This document shows positions 35,599 to 47,368 of a stretch of DNA of 64,000 nt, in pieces. The notes under the pieces are model-generated. The model was given only the letters and a program-made list of their open reading frames with translations. It searched no databases and was not told where the DNA came from. The translations under genes and the position numbers were made by a program. This stretch comes from Colletotrichum lupini (Eukaryota; Ascomycota; Sordariomycetes; Glomerellales; Glomerellaceae): contig NC_064675.1 in assembly GCF_023278565.1 (NCBI RefSeq), forward strand, positions 6,944,001 to 7,008,000, given 5' to 3'. Numbering within the stretch: position 1 is the first letter of the stretch; each line of letters opens with the position of its first letter.

Positions 35599-36072
35599 TT
35601 CAAAAGTGTGTTTAGCTGAACTGGATACTTGAATGGCTGAATTGAGTGGTAGTGGGTATGAGAAGAGGCGTACAGGGACAACACTCGATCACGAGCCGCT
35701 GTATCCAAAGTTCCAAACGGAATTGCAAGCCCGAGGACATTCTTCCACCTTTTATACACACGTTCTCACTGTGAACGCTCGATGACATCGGCGTTCGGGA
35801 TTCACCTGTGACGTCGCGTCAGCCATTATTGAGCGTCATATTACCAATACGGTGTAAAATCGCCGGGGTTGCCCTCATTCGCTAGAAGCAGTAATAATCT
35901 TCCGCTCTCCATATTCACAAGTATAACCTCTCGTAACATCGCCAACAAAAGTCACAACACCATCATTACGACCACAAGCGAGCCAATCCGTCTATTCACA
36001 GCGACGTCCCCAAAAATTTGTTCATGAAACTGAATTCAGATTACTTAATTGTATCTCGAAGAATTTAACAAC
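35599..36072. promoter_or_regulatory. Bidirectional promoter of the two Gfo/Idh/MocA genes
   Basis: 474 bp between two divergent start codons. The spacing favours shared control. A palindromic CGAT/TGACATCG-like patch near 35775-35790 and GTGACGTCGCGTCA near 35809 resemble bZIP-type (TGACGT) sites; this is suggestive only. Confidence 0.45.
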
Positions 36073-37217
36073 ATGACCTCTTCACCCAAGATCCTCAATG
36101 TGGGTGTTGTTGGCATCGGACGTATGGGGCAGAAGCATGCCCTCAATATTCTGAACCTAGTCCCGCGAGCCAGACTTCTATGCGCCTGCTCTCCTGCTCA
36201 AGCTGATCTCGACTGGGCCGAACAGCATCTTCAGCCGCATGGTGTCAAGACTTATCCCACTTTCGAAGAGATGATGGAGACGCCAGGGCTTGAGGCTGTC
36301 ATCATCTCCTCTATTACCGAGCTACATTTCTCACAGACACTGGCTGCGTTCGATAAGGGGATTCATGTTCTATGCGAGAAACCTATCTGCAAGTCTATCT
36401 CAGAGGTACCTTACGTTGTCATTATTGTCTCCTTCTCCATTTGTGCTGACGCTTTCTCATCTAGCTTGAGACCCTCTGCGAGCATGTGGAAGCAAAGCCA
36501 GAGACTAAAGCCATGGTCGCGTTCGCCCGCCGTTTTGACGACAGCTACCAGGATGCGCACGACAAAGTCAAATCAGGTGCCATTGACAAGCCATTCGTTT
36601 TCAGATCTCATGGATGTGAAAAGCTTGACCAGAGCCCGTTCTTCCATCAGTACCTCAGGGACTCTGGTGGCATCTACTTTGACTGTGCCATTCACGAAAT
36701 TGACCTGTCACTGATGTTCTTGGGCGAGGATTCCGTCCCCAAATCTGTCTCTGCCATTGGAACAACCTCCTTCTTCCCAGATCTTGAAAAGACTGGCGAT
36801 GCGGACAACGCGATCGGGGTGTGCGAGTTCTGGGACGGAAAGATGGCTCACTTCTACCACTCGAGAAGCTCATCGCACGGTTATGACAGCGTCACTGAGA
36901 TATTCGGTACGACAGGCAAATTGACAGTCAATGCTATGCCGCGAAAGAATCGAGTAGAGATTTGCGACACTGATGGCTATGTCAAGATTGAACCGACGAA
37001 CTCTTGGTACGATAGATTCATCTCGGCATTCGTTGCGGAAGCGAATGCGTTCGTTGATGCTATTTTGGACGACAAGCCACTGCCAATCCCACTCAGATCG
37101 GCTCTTACGTCACTTAGGATCGCCTCAGGCCTACAGGAAAGCTTGAGAACCGGTCAGAAGCTCTTCTTTGACCGACAAGGTCAGTTGACGGGCCCGAATG
37201 CAAGTGCCCAGCTGTAG
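36073..37217 (+). CDS. Gfo/Idh/MocA dehydrogenase, inositol 2-dehydrogenase-like
   Basis: Exons 36073-36405 and 36465-37217 give 361 residues. N-terminal Rossmann motif GVVGIGRMGQKHAL, then HVLCEKPICKS (the EKP lysine motif) and the catalytic-region pattern GGIYFDCAIHEIDLSLMFLG, close to that of myo-inositol 2-dehydrogenases, which oxidise inositol or related sugars with NAD. The upstream frame is open to 36049, but the first ATG is 36073. It is paired head-to-head with the dihydrodiol-dehydrogenase-like gene, so both may act in one carbohydrate or cyclitol route. Confidence 0.88.
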
Positions 37218-37392
37218 AGCGACACCTATTACTAAATCAACGCCTAAGTCCATCTGGTAACTGGCAAGTGATGACAATAAAACTTCTGAAAGCCCTCAAA
37301 CGAGATCTTTTCGCCAAATCCATGTGCCCACATCATAATACTACTTTCTTAAATCATACGGCAGGTTGTGATAGTCCCGATGCCGTAAGCCC

Positions 37393-38586
37393 TCATACAT
37401 CCTTAGGCCTAAATCCTCCCGGCACGCTGTACTGAAAGAACTGTCCGGGATCATACTTCTCCGCAACTCTTTTCAGGAACCGAATGTTTTCTTCACCATA
37501 CGTCGCCAATGGTCTCTGATCTTGATCCGCGTAGTTGAGATATAGGTAGGTGATCAGTTGGCCAGTAGCTATAGCATAAGCCTCGATGTCTGCAGTCGCT
37601 TCTTTCAGCCTCTGTCTCGATAGCCCAACACTTTTCATGTTAGGTAAAATTCCTTGGATGCTGAGAACGATAGAGTTCTTCTTGTGGATTTCGTTAAGAC
37701 CAAGAACATTGCCGCCGTAGTTTGAGGCCAGGGTCGGAAACGGCGTTAGGAGGTAGACGATTCTGAAGTCGTCGCCATCCTGGACCTGGTCCTGAATATC
37801 TTCAATAACGGCGTCGAATGATGATAGTATCTTGCAGCCCATGCCAAGTTTGTTGTGAAAAGTCAGAGTGCTCCAAACCTGGTACTCGCCACTCGGCGAT
37901 GTGATTTGGGCAGCAATGCTGGTCACTGGGAGGTTTGCCCGCACGTCGACCACGGGAGGCAGAACTTCAAGTCCCGCGAAAGCCGTTGAATTGGATTGCC
38001 CCTCGATGTTAGCAACAACGAAAGATATCCTCTTCCCACCACTTAGACACGCAGCAGCTGCGAACCCAGTATCTTCGGGGTGCCCGCTGGTGTTGCCATC
38101 AATTATCTCCACAAACTTCTGAACGATGGCATTCTTCTGTGCCCAAGGGAATACCATGACCCCGCCATAGAGGTTGCGATAGGGAAAGGTTTTGAGCACG
38201 AATTTGGCGACCAGGTCAAAGTTACACGCTCCGCCCTTGAGAGCTTTGAACAAGTCAGAATTTACGTGTTGACTAGCTCTGATAACATTGCCGCTGGCTA
38301 AAACGACCCGAAAAACATTTGGTAAGCGTCCACTACGCGTACTGCCCAAAGCAGGGGTGAGATATTTGGTTCTACCTCATACTCGGCCACATTATCTGCA
38401 GCGAAACCAACTTCGCCAGAAAACTAAGAAAAGTCTGTGATGAACCAATTAGGATCGCATACTGGTAGATTCGGAGTCTTATGACTTACCACCCCCCAGA
38501 AGAAGGCCGCTTACGCCAACTGTGTTCTCACGACCTCCCAGACTGATGAGCAGCGCCAACACGCAGTTGAAATCTTTGAGTCGCAT
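37393..38586 (-). pseudogene. Berberine-bridge-type FAD-linked oxidase remnant
   Basis: The minus strand encodes the C-terminal two thirds of an FAD-linked oxidase: 37393-38307 (SGNVIRASQHVNSDLFKALKGG ... ending in the BBE-domain motif YDPGQFFQYSVPGGF), preceded by 38376-38423 (FSGEVGFAADNVAEYE) and 38490-38586 (RENTVGVSGLLLGG). The junctions are broken: the site before the last part reads CGG instead of an AG acceptor, and the earlier junction is out of frame by two bases. The region with the covalent-FAD residues is missing upstream. Intact relatives are secreted oxidases of sugars or alkaloids and tailoring enzymes. A small chance remains that the last frame is expressed from 38349 as an aberrant product. 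Confidence 0.7.
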
Positions 38587-39267
38587 GTTCTGAGATTCTA
38601 TCTGGAGCGAATCTAGGGTCCTTTCGGCGTGTTGAATCAGTTAATTACGATGTGATATGTTCCCCGCATGGGAAGCTTGGTTTATGTACATCAAACCCAA
38701 CGCTTCTCAGCCCGAGTTTATGTCGGCCAAGTACAGCCTGCATATGCTCGCAGCCAACATGTAAATTTTCTGCCAATAAAGGACTCTTCAGTCGATGAGG
38801 TGACCGGGAAGGGGCTTCCAATATTACTACGCCACCGAGCAACATATGGTTTAGGACAACCAGTGCCGCAGATTTGGGTAAGCGAGAGATACAGACAGGA
38901 ATTTACTCTCTTCCGCAAGGAAAATTGAAAGCCTTCGCCTCAGTCTGCATGTAGGTTTTGAGAGAAATCCAATTTGGGCAACTTCCTCAACCCACGCAAC
39001 TGCCTTGGCTGATGGATATCTTACTGACGATTTCAGACGACTTTCTGTTCAACAGCGATACCCAAAGCCCAACGGGGTGAAATAGGCAAGGTGTTGGAGG
39101 TCATGTGCCCGTGAAGAGCATGGAATCAATCAATAACTCGAGGTTTTCCGTCACCCTCGAGCTATTTAGGTGTAGCGTTGCATGATGACCGAGAAGCGTT
39201 CTACTTCTAGAAAGGTCTCAATGGGCTTTGAGAACCGACTAGGGTTTTACATGGGTATGCCTTATAA
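38587..39267. other. Intergenic flank of element 2
   Basis: About 680 bp upstream of the oxidase remnant, where its missing 5' exons would be expected; none is recognisable. The last five bases before the LTR, CAAAG (39268-39272), are the left target duplication of element 2. Confidence 0.45.
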
Positions 39268-39272
39268 CAAAG

Positions 39273-39496
39273 TGTTAGTATACACGTAGGCAGGTTAGAC
39301 CTTTCGGTTGCGACTAGGTCAATAGGTTAGTATAGGTCTATTGCGTGTGTGTAGAAGGGGAAGATCGTGGGCAGGGCCCGCGATCCCTCTATAAGTATAA
39401 GTAGGTAGAAGGGTCCGTCTGCACGGGCCTAGACTGCCTACTTACTACCCCTACTTAACTACTTAATAAGGCCCTTTTTTATTTCGTAATCTAATA
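39273..39496 (-). repeat. Long terminal repeat of element 2 (3' LTR in sense orientation)
   Basis: 224 bp, partner of 45961-46184. The outer left edge keeps GC-richer, unmutated bases (TGTTAGTATACACGTAGGCA), which in the other copy have changed to A and T. The central 80 bp (around 39345-39395) are nearly identical in both. Confidence 0.93.
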
Positions 39497-41179
39497 TTAA
39501 TAGTTTTTTATTTTTATAATAGAAAAGGGTAGAATAGGGGCTAGGTCCCCTTATTAGTGAGAACTAATAATAGAATCTACTATTAATCCCTTATTTAGAA
39601 ATACTTAAAGCTATATACTAAAATTTTAGTATAGTTTTTATTATAATTATTTATATAGAAATTTTATTATCCCCTTTTTCTAATTATTTCTTAATCTTTT
39701 AATATATATAATTTATATATCTAAACTTTTTAGAAATTATTAAATTTAGTATAGTTAAAAAAGAGCTTTTTATTAATTTAATTACGCCCCGAATACGTGC
39801 GTTTTTTTCTAAGCCGAAGCCCGAGAGGCGTATATATTTATTAAACGACTTATTACTTATAGTATATTACTATTTTAATTACGTATTACTTATCCTTTTA
39901 TTTTAATTATAATAATTTCTTTATTAATAAATTACTTAAGGGACTTGTTTAGTATATTCTTTATAAACCCGTTAGTTAGGTTATCGTTATTACTAATTTA
40001 ATAGATTTTATAAAGCTTACGATATTCGTATAATTACTAAAGTATTATAATATTTATTATAAGGTACTTTTTTTTTATAATACTTAGTTTAACGAGGTAT
40101 TTATATAATAAATATAAATTTATATAAATTATAATAGGGATTTTTAGAATATTAAGTTATTTAGTAATAAGGTTTAGGGTAGTTAAGATAGTATAAGCGA
40201 CGTTAATACTTATAACTATTCTATAAACTTTTAATATTAATACGCTCTAAGTAATCCTTTTATTTTTTATAAAGTTATAGTAAATAATATTACTATTAAT
40301 CGTAAAGTTCTTATTAGTTTACTTTTTATTTATAAAAATAATAATATAACTTAGCTATAAGGTATAATTAGTATTATTTATAAATAACTTATTTATAAAA
40401 ACGAAGAGTTTAGCTATAGTTAGATTTAATAATACGAATATGAGCCCTTAGTTTAAATAATTTATTTACTATTTAATATAATAATGTAGTATAATATAGT
40501 TAGTAAATAACGGATTTACTTAGTATTAAGTAGTAAATAACGTATTAAAAGCTATTTTTAGTTAATAAATTAATATAATATAAGTACCTCGAGCTCGCTA
40601 CTGAACGAATTATTATTTTATATTTAATACCGAGGGGTTAATTTATTTAAGCTTTTTATTTTAGTTCTTTTATCTAAGTATTATATTAATACTTTTAAGT
40701 AAGATAATTGTATTATTAAAAATAAGCGGCTTATTAGTTAATAATTATTATTTTAGTTTAGTTAGTAACTTAATACGCTTAAGCTCGGTTTTTTTTTTAG
40801 CTAAAAGTTTTATTTAATAGTTTAATTATGTTATTAGTTTATATTTTAATAATACTAAATAATTTGCTTTTTTTTATTAAGATTAGTAAGTATAGGTCGA
40901 ACGTTGATATTATTATTTAGAGTATTTTTAAATAATATTTATTATATATTATTTATTAATAAGTATTAGATTTTGCGAGACTATATAGTAACTATATAAT
41001 ATATAAAATAGTGCCCTTAGAGTATAAGTAACGGATCTAAGCTAGTAATTAAGTAAAAACCTTATAATAAAGAGGTTAGCTCGATTATATATATATTTAA
41101 ATAATATTTTATAACTAAACGACGTGCCCTTCCTAGATTAGGGTTAGGGCTAGGGTAAGGATTAGACGTTAACTAGTCC

Positions 41180-41390
41180 TTTAGATTATTAATAATTATA
41201 TAAGCATTTTTTTTTTATACTCTTATATAACTAAGTAAGATTTTTTAATAAAGTTAAGTCTTAGGTTTTTAATCTTATTAATAAATTAAGACTTAAATAT
41301 TTTTATATTCTTATATTTAGGGCCGAGTTAAACGAATTTAATTATATTTTTTTTAACTAGTTTTAAAAGCTCTTTATTAATAGATTTTAT
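41180..41390 (-). pseudogene. Copia reverse-transcriptase fragment with in-frame stops
   Basis: Translation of the minus strand gives KYKNIKIFKS-stop-FINKIKN followed by IKKSYLVI, matching the opening of copia-type reverse transcriptases (RIF.SR.V.EIK ... KSRLV.QGY). The stops stand at positions where RIP of Arg or Gln codons would place them. It is not functional. Confidence 0.65.
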
Positions 41391-44300
41391 AAAGGGTACT
41401 CCCGGTATAATAATAATAATACCCTTATTATAGAGTTTAATAACTAGCTTAAGATTTACTTTTTTTTTTAAATATAAAGTAAGTAGTAGTTATAAAAGTA
41501 TTACCGTAGCTATACTATATTAATATTTTTCTAATCTTCCTCTTTTATAATAAAAAGTCGTCGTTAATTATTATAACGATTTTATTAAGGGCTTTATTAA
41601 TAGTAGCGCTACTATTAGTTAGCTAATTAATTATAAGGATTAGTAAGTAGTTAACGTGCTCTATTACCGTAGCTAGTAGCTCGGGGTCGACCTCCTCTAA
41701 GTACTAGGGTTTAATTATAATAGTTTAAAAGCTTATTAAGCCATAAGGTAATTTTATTACGTAAGTAGTACTACTTATTAAAACGAGCTTAAATAGGCCT
41801 TTTTATCCCTTACTTTCTTATTAGATTTTAACGTTTAATTATAGTAATAGATTAATAATATAGGAGATATTTAGTTTATTTTAAGTAGCTAGTGCCTCGC
41901 TTATTTACTTATTAATATAAAGTTTACGGACTTTTTTTATTATTTTTTTAACTACCTTTATACGTTAAGTAATATTTAGTAATAGTAGAGAGTTATTAGA
42001 AGTATATAGAAAAGTTTTAAAAACGAGGAGTATAAGAACGAGGTTATTTAGGCTAATTATATTATTAACTACTTTAATTATAGCTTAAAGTATAGCCTCT
42101 ATGCTTATTAATAAGTACTTATTTTAAATAATATCGTATGCTCTTTTAAGTACTACGTAGTATTTTTTAGTTTTATTAATATTATTATAAGCTTTAATAA
42201 GTATTTCTTTAACCTTAATAAATATAGATTTAGTAAAAGATTTAAACTTTACGATACTAAGTTCTTATTAACGTTTATAATAATTTAGTTTAGCGGGCCG
42301 AGGTAAACGTTAATTTAATATAACTAGAGAGCTTTTTATATATATTTTATAATTATGTTTATAAAGAACTTTACTACTTAGAAAGAAGTAGTAGTATTAA
42401 TAACGTAAAGTACTAGTTAGTTAGTACTTTTATAATTTATTAGGTATATTACGTTAATTATAATTTCGTAGTTAAAATCGTAATTATTTTATAAAGTAAA
42501 TTTAAATTAGCTAGGGGTAGTAGCGTTAAGTTAGTATTATTAATAGATCTTTATAAGCTTCTCGAGGGCTACGATCTTCATATTATTATTTAATTATTAG
42601 AGTAGTTTTAGAAAACGAAGAACTAAAGGGTAACTAAAGCGCCGATATAAGCGGTATAGTTTACTTTTTATTAAGTATTTAATAATAGCTTTCTCGTTAT
42701 TAAGGAGTAGAAGCTAAGGGTATCCTTATTTACGAATAATAAGTACTATAATATTTCTTTTAACTAGTAGGTTATTAATATTATTAAAGTATATTCCTAG
42801 CTTATTTATATTCCTTAGGTAGTATAAAAAAGGAGTATTAGTTAATAAGACGTAAAAAGTAATATTACTAAATAGGGTATTAATAATTATAGATTTTAAT
42901 AATCTTATAAGTTCGTTATTACCGAATTAAATACTTATTTCATTAGCTCTAGAAGTATTAAGAGTTATTTTAAGTCGTTATTATTATAATATAAAGAGTT
43001 AAGGATAGCCCGTAATTAAAAATTCTATAGTACTAATATTAAGTATAATATTTTAAAAGTCCTTTAATAAGTACTTCTTATTTAATAAGAAGGAGGTCGT
43101 TAGTTCTATAAGTTTAGTTAATTTATTAATAGAGGTAATATTAGTAAGGCTATACTTTATTACTTAAGTAGCGAGGATGTTTATAAGGGTTTTATTATTA
43201 GTAATAGTCGTGAGGTATATTATTAAAATCTAGACTTTATCCTCGTAGTTATTTTTATAATTATAGTTAAGGTTATTAAAGTATTAGATTATAGTATTAT
43301 TATTATTATCGTTATTAATAGGGGCGGTTTTTTTATAAAAAGTAAGGAACTATAAGTATAAGCTCGGTATAGATCTCTTATTCTTTTTTTTACTATTTTT
43401 ATACTTTTAGTATACCTATTATTACTCTTTTTCTAAGTACTTAGTTAATTAATAGCCGGTTTTATAATAAATAAAGTACTTTTTATTAGTAGTGCCGCGG
43501 CTACGTTAATTCTACTTATTAAATTAGGTCTTTTTACTAAAGCTACTATAAGTGCGGTCGGTTTAGTAAGTAGCGGGGACCTCTTTATTATAAGTACTAT
43601 TTTAAAAATATTACTACTATTTACTACGGTTATACTCTCTTTTTATAATATTAATTAAAGTACTAAGTTAGTAATAGATATTAATAAATATAGGTACTAA
43701 GTTAAGTATAATAAGTTTATATTTTAGTATATTATTTACGTAGTAGAGGAGTTAGTTATTTATATTAAAGATAGATTCTTAGGTAGCTAGTACCTTATAG
43801 AGGATTATAATATAGTTAATTAGCGCTTATAGGATTTATTAGTTTAATTTATTTAGATTTTATAAGTTATAGAGTACTAGTAGAGGTTATAGAGCTTAGC
43901 AAGGTAGTTTTAATAACTCGTAAGTAGTTCGAAGTACTCTTAGGTTTTCTAATATATTATATTAAAACTAAGCGGGTTAGAGGTATTATTAAGTTAGTTA
44001 AAGTAGAAGGTTAATGCCCTTCTCTTAAGTATATTTAAGAAAGTATTAAAATAGTAACGTTTCCTAATTCCTACTTATTAATATAGTATTTTGAAGATCC
44101 GGAGCTTTTTATTAAAAATATTATACTTTTTATTATTATACTTATTTTTATTATTATAGAGCTTAATAAAGTTAATTAATTAGTAAGTATTAGGTATAAT
44201 ATTATTTTTAGTTTTTATATCGAAGTGTAATGTTTAATAGAATAGATTTTGCTATTAGGTAATAGTGATTTTATTTTTTAGTTCTTTTTCTTTTTTTTTA

Positions 44301-45960
44301 GAGAGGCGGTAGGTTAGTTAGTTAGTAGCGAGGCTAAGGTCGTAGTTTTAATTACTTTAATTAAATTAGCTAGGTTTACGTAGACTCCTTTATTATCTCT
44401 CTAGCTTATTAAATAAAATCGTTAGTATTTATTAATTATAAGAGTAATAAGTAAAGGAAATAAGGATCGTAGTATAATATATTAAAGTATTTAATATAGC
44501 TATAGTAGGCTACGATCTCTTTAGAGGTCTAAGTAAGGAAGTACTAAGTATTAAAAGTATTAGCGATTTTGTTTACTATTTAATTACGATTTTTAATTAT
44601 TAAGTTAATATTATTATTTATAAAGAAGTTTTTTAGCTTTTTAAGAATCGTACTTTTTATTCTTAAAAAGTCCCCTACTTCTTACTTTTAAAAGTCGGTT
44701 TTAAAATCTTTTTATAGCTTTTTACTTATTAAGCTATTTCGATAGTAGGATCTTATTATATAGAGGATAAAAGTATTAAGTTTTTTATTATTTATAAGGG
44801 TAAGTATAATATTAAATAAGCCTTATTAAGTTAGGTTAACGTAGTTTTATTAATAAGTTAGAATTAGGTATAGTTCTATAATTTAAGAGTATAAATAAGT
44901 CTAAGGTAATATTAACTAGTCGTTAGCCCCTTTTTATTTATTATTAGGGCTAGTAGTTATTATAGTATATTTAGTAAGGTGAGGTATATAGTAGAAAATA
45001 ATTATAAGAGGTAATTATTATATTTTAATTATAGTATAACGTTAAGTAGGTTTAAATAAGTAGTAGGTTAGTTATAGCGATCGTTTTAATAGCGGTGAGC
45101 GGGCTATTATTATTAATTAGAAAATTCTATTCTTTTAACGAGGTATATAAATAGAAGGTTACTAAAGTTAGTAAAAGGTTATAAAAAGAATAAAAAGAAA
45201 AGAAAGGCCTTTTGTAACCGTACTTCTAATAGTAACTAGGGGATTCTATTAGCTACTAATTAGAGATTTCTTTAAGTACTTTTTATATTTCGTTTTACTA
45301 GTCTAGTCTCGGAGTATCCGTTAGATTAGAAAGAGGTAGATTTGCTAGTAATATAAAACAGATCCCTATTATTATTACTATTAAGATTTCTTTTTTTTTT
45401 TAATATCTCGGAATACTTTGCTATTTATAAAGAATATTTTATTATTAACGTATTTATAATTTTAAAAGTCTTATTATTATTAAGCACTAGTACTTTAGTA
45501 ATTATTAAATTAATCTCTTAGTAGTTAATCTCTTTTTATTTATTATTAATTTAAAATAGCGTTTAGCTATAATATATTTAAAATAGATTCCTTTACGAGC
45601 GGCTTAATTAAAGGGAAGTTAATAGTTATAATAAGGTTAGTAAAAATAATATTAATAATAGAGGCGAGGTTAATAATAATAGTAAAGTAGTTAATTTTTT
45701 TATAATAGTAGCCTTAATAAAAGGGATTATATAGAATAGAGTACGCTCTTAACGGCCTATAATTAGTTAATTAGTTATTAGTTAGTAATAATAAAGGAGA
45801 ATTAAGGTAATATAAACTAGGCTATTTATTATTAATTAGATAAACGGAACTAAGTTAATAAGTTAAAATAGTTAGCGAGGTAGGTCGAGGCTATCTTTTT
45901 TATAATTATATCCTTATTAACTTATAATAGAAATATATATATAATTTAATTATTAATTAG

Positions 45961-46184
45961 TATTAGTATATACGTAAGTAGGTTAGACCTTTTAGTTATA
46001 ATTAGGTTAATAAGTTAGTATAGGTCTATTGCGTGTGTATAGAAGGGGAAGATCGTGGGCAGGGCCCGCGATCCCTCTGTGGGTATAAGTAGGTGGAAGG
46101 GTCCGTTTGCACGGGCCCAGACTGCCTACCTACCACCCCTACCTAACTACCTAATAGGGCCCTTTTCTGCCTCGTAATCCAATA
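45961..46184 (-). repeat. Long terminal repeat of element 2 (5' LTR in sense orientation)
   Basis: 224 bp, partner of 39273-39496. Its right, outer half is GC-rich and apparently unmutated, while its left, inner half carries many transitions. CAAAG follows at 46185-46189. Confidence 0.93.
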
Positions 46185-46189
46185 CAAAG

Positions 46190-47368
46190 CTTTGGGAGAG
46201 ATGCTGAGAGGAATACAATCGAGATGAACGACCGCCAACCGGGCTGTCGGGCAGCAGACAATAGAGGCTGTAAGAGCGGGAAATCGCACCCATCAAGGAC
46301 GCGACTCCACTAATATCTGCGAGTCATAGTAAATGGGCAGTTTAAAGCGATTGAAGATCAAAAGCCGACTCTACGGGGACACCTATCGGAAGGTGACTCA
46401 AGCTGTTGAGGAGAGACAGAGTCAATCCCGGATATCGGTCTTCGAGTAGCACCGATCTTCGTCATCCATTTATCCTTACGCGATGATGCGTTCCATGAAA
46501 TAGCATAGTTCTCGACGTCAATACTAAGGGGCTACTATGATTCTAAGAAGGCGCATATCGTGGAGAATACGATATACGCACATTCCTACCTGACTGAGGT
46601 GGTAAACCCCGAGGGCGCACCATTTGAATGGGTTAACTTTCCTAACTTGACAAAACGACCGGGAATTAGTCCTAAGTTTAGGGCTTCTGTATGACGCCCC
46701 TGCCGACATCCGCTCCTGGAGCCTGACCCCTAAGAATTAGGTGTTCGTCTAGTGTAACGACTAGGAGTCGTACGATCTACCGCCGGTGAATCGCGAGCTG
46801 ACTCAGCGGCCCTGTATAACGACGAAACGCGAGCATACGTCTACTACGAAATCAAAAGACTAGTCGGCAATCCATACGAAAACTATGGAGAGTTTTGAAT
46901 CGGTCACGGAAGGACAACAGCCCCGAATACCGACTTGATCTCTAATCCAATTACTCGCACACTACAGCTGATTGGGCCAGTAGCGAGTAAGTAGCCTTAC
47001 TTCCAGCTCTACAGACGCGGCATAATTCAGACTACGTGGGGTTAGATGTAACACGATCTTATCGAGGGGCTAGGTTAAATCTGTTTCTTCCTATTCTTTA
47101 CCATCGACATGCGGCCTAATTGAAATTTCGTTAATGTCCGAAACTTCATGTCTCAAGGCGCGGACTTTTCGACCGCCGTTCTGCTAAGACAGGGTGATGA
47201 TTCAATCACCTCAAGATGAACTACTTTTAGCATGAACAGAGACTGCTCCTTCATCTCTGCATCAACGCACAGTTCTCTGGTTCTTTCAACTCGATTGAAG
47301 TTACTTGCATAGCACCTATTGGCCGCGAAAACCTGGTTCATCCGACAAAAAGAGCATTTCCTAACATC
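46190..47368. other. Intergenic between element 2 and the next monooxygenase
   Basis: About 1.2 kb of normal composition. I see no gene, RNA or repeat. The right part is the promoter of the monooxygenase that starts at 47369. Confidence 0.5.

Larger units (their letters stand above)
39273..46184 (-). mobile_element. RIP-degraded Ty1/copia LTR retrotransposon, element 2
   Basis: Direct repeats of exactly 224 bp (39273-39496 and 45961-46184) bound a 6.5-kb AT-rich interior, flanked by the 5-bp duplication CAAAG (39268-39272, 46185-46189). Differences between LTRs are overwhelmingly transitions. A stop-ridden but recognisable copia reverse-transcriptase start lies on the minus strand near 41180-41390, so the sense strand is minus, as in element 1. 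The sequence next to the right LTR (45945-45960) is nearly the same as at 8648-8663 in element 1, consistent with a shared primer-binding site. The LTRs differ from those of element 1 except for the termini, so it is a related but separate family. No open frame survives. Confidence 0.93.
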
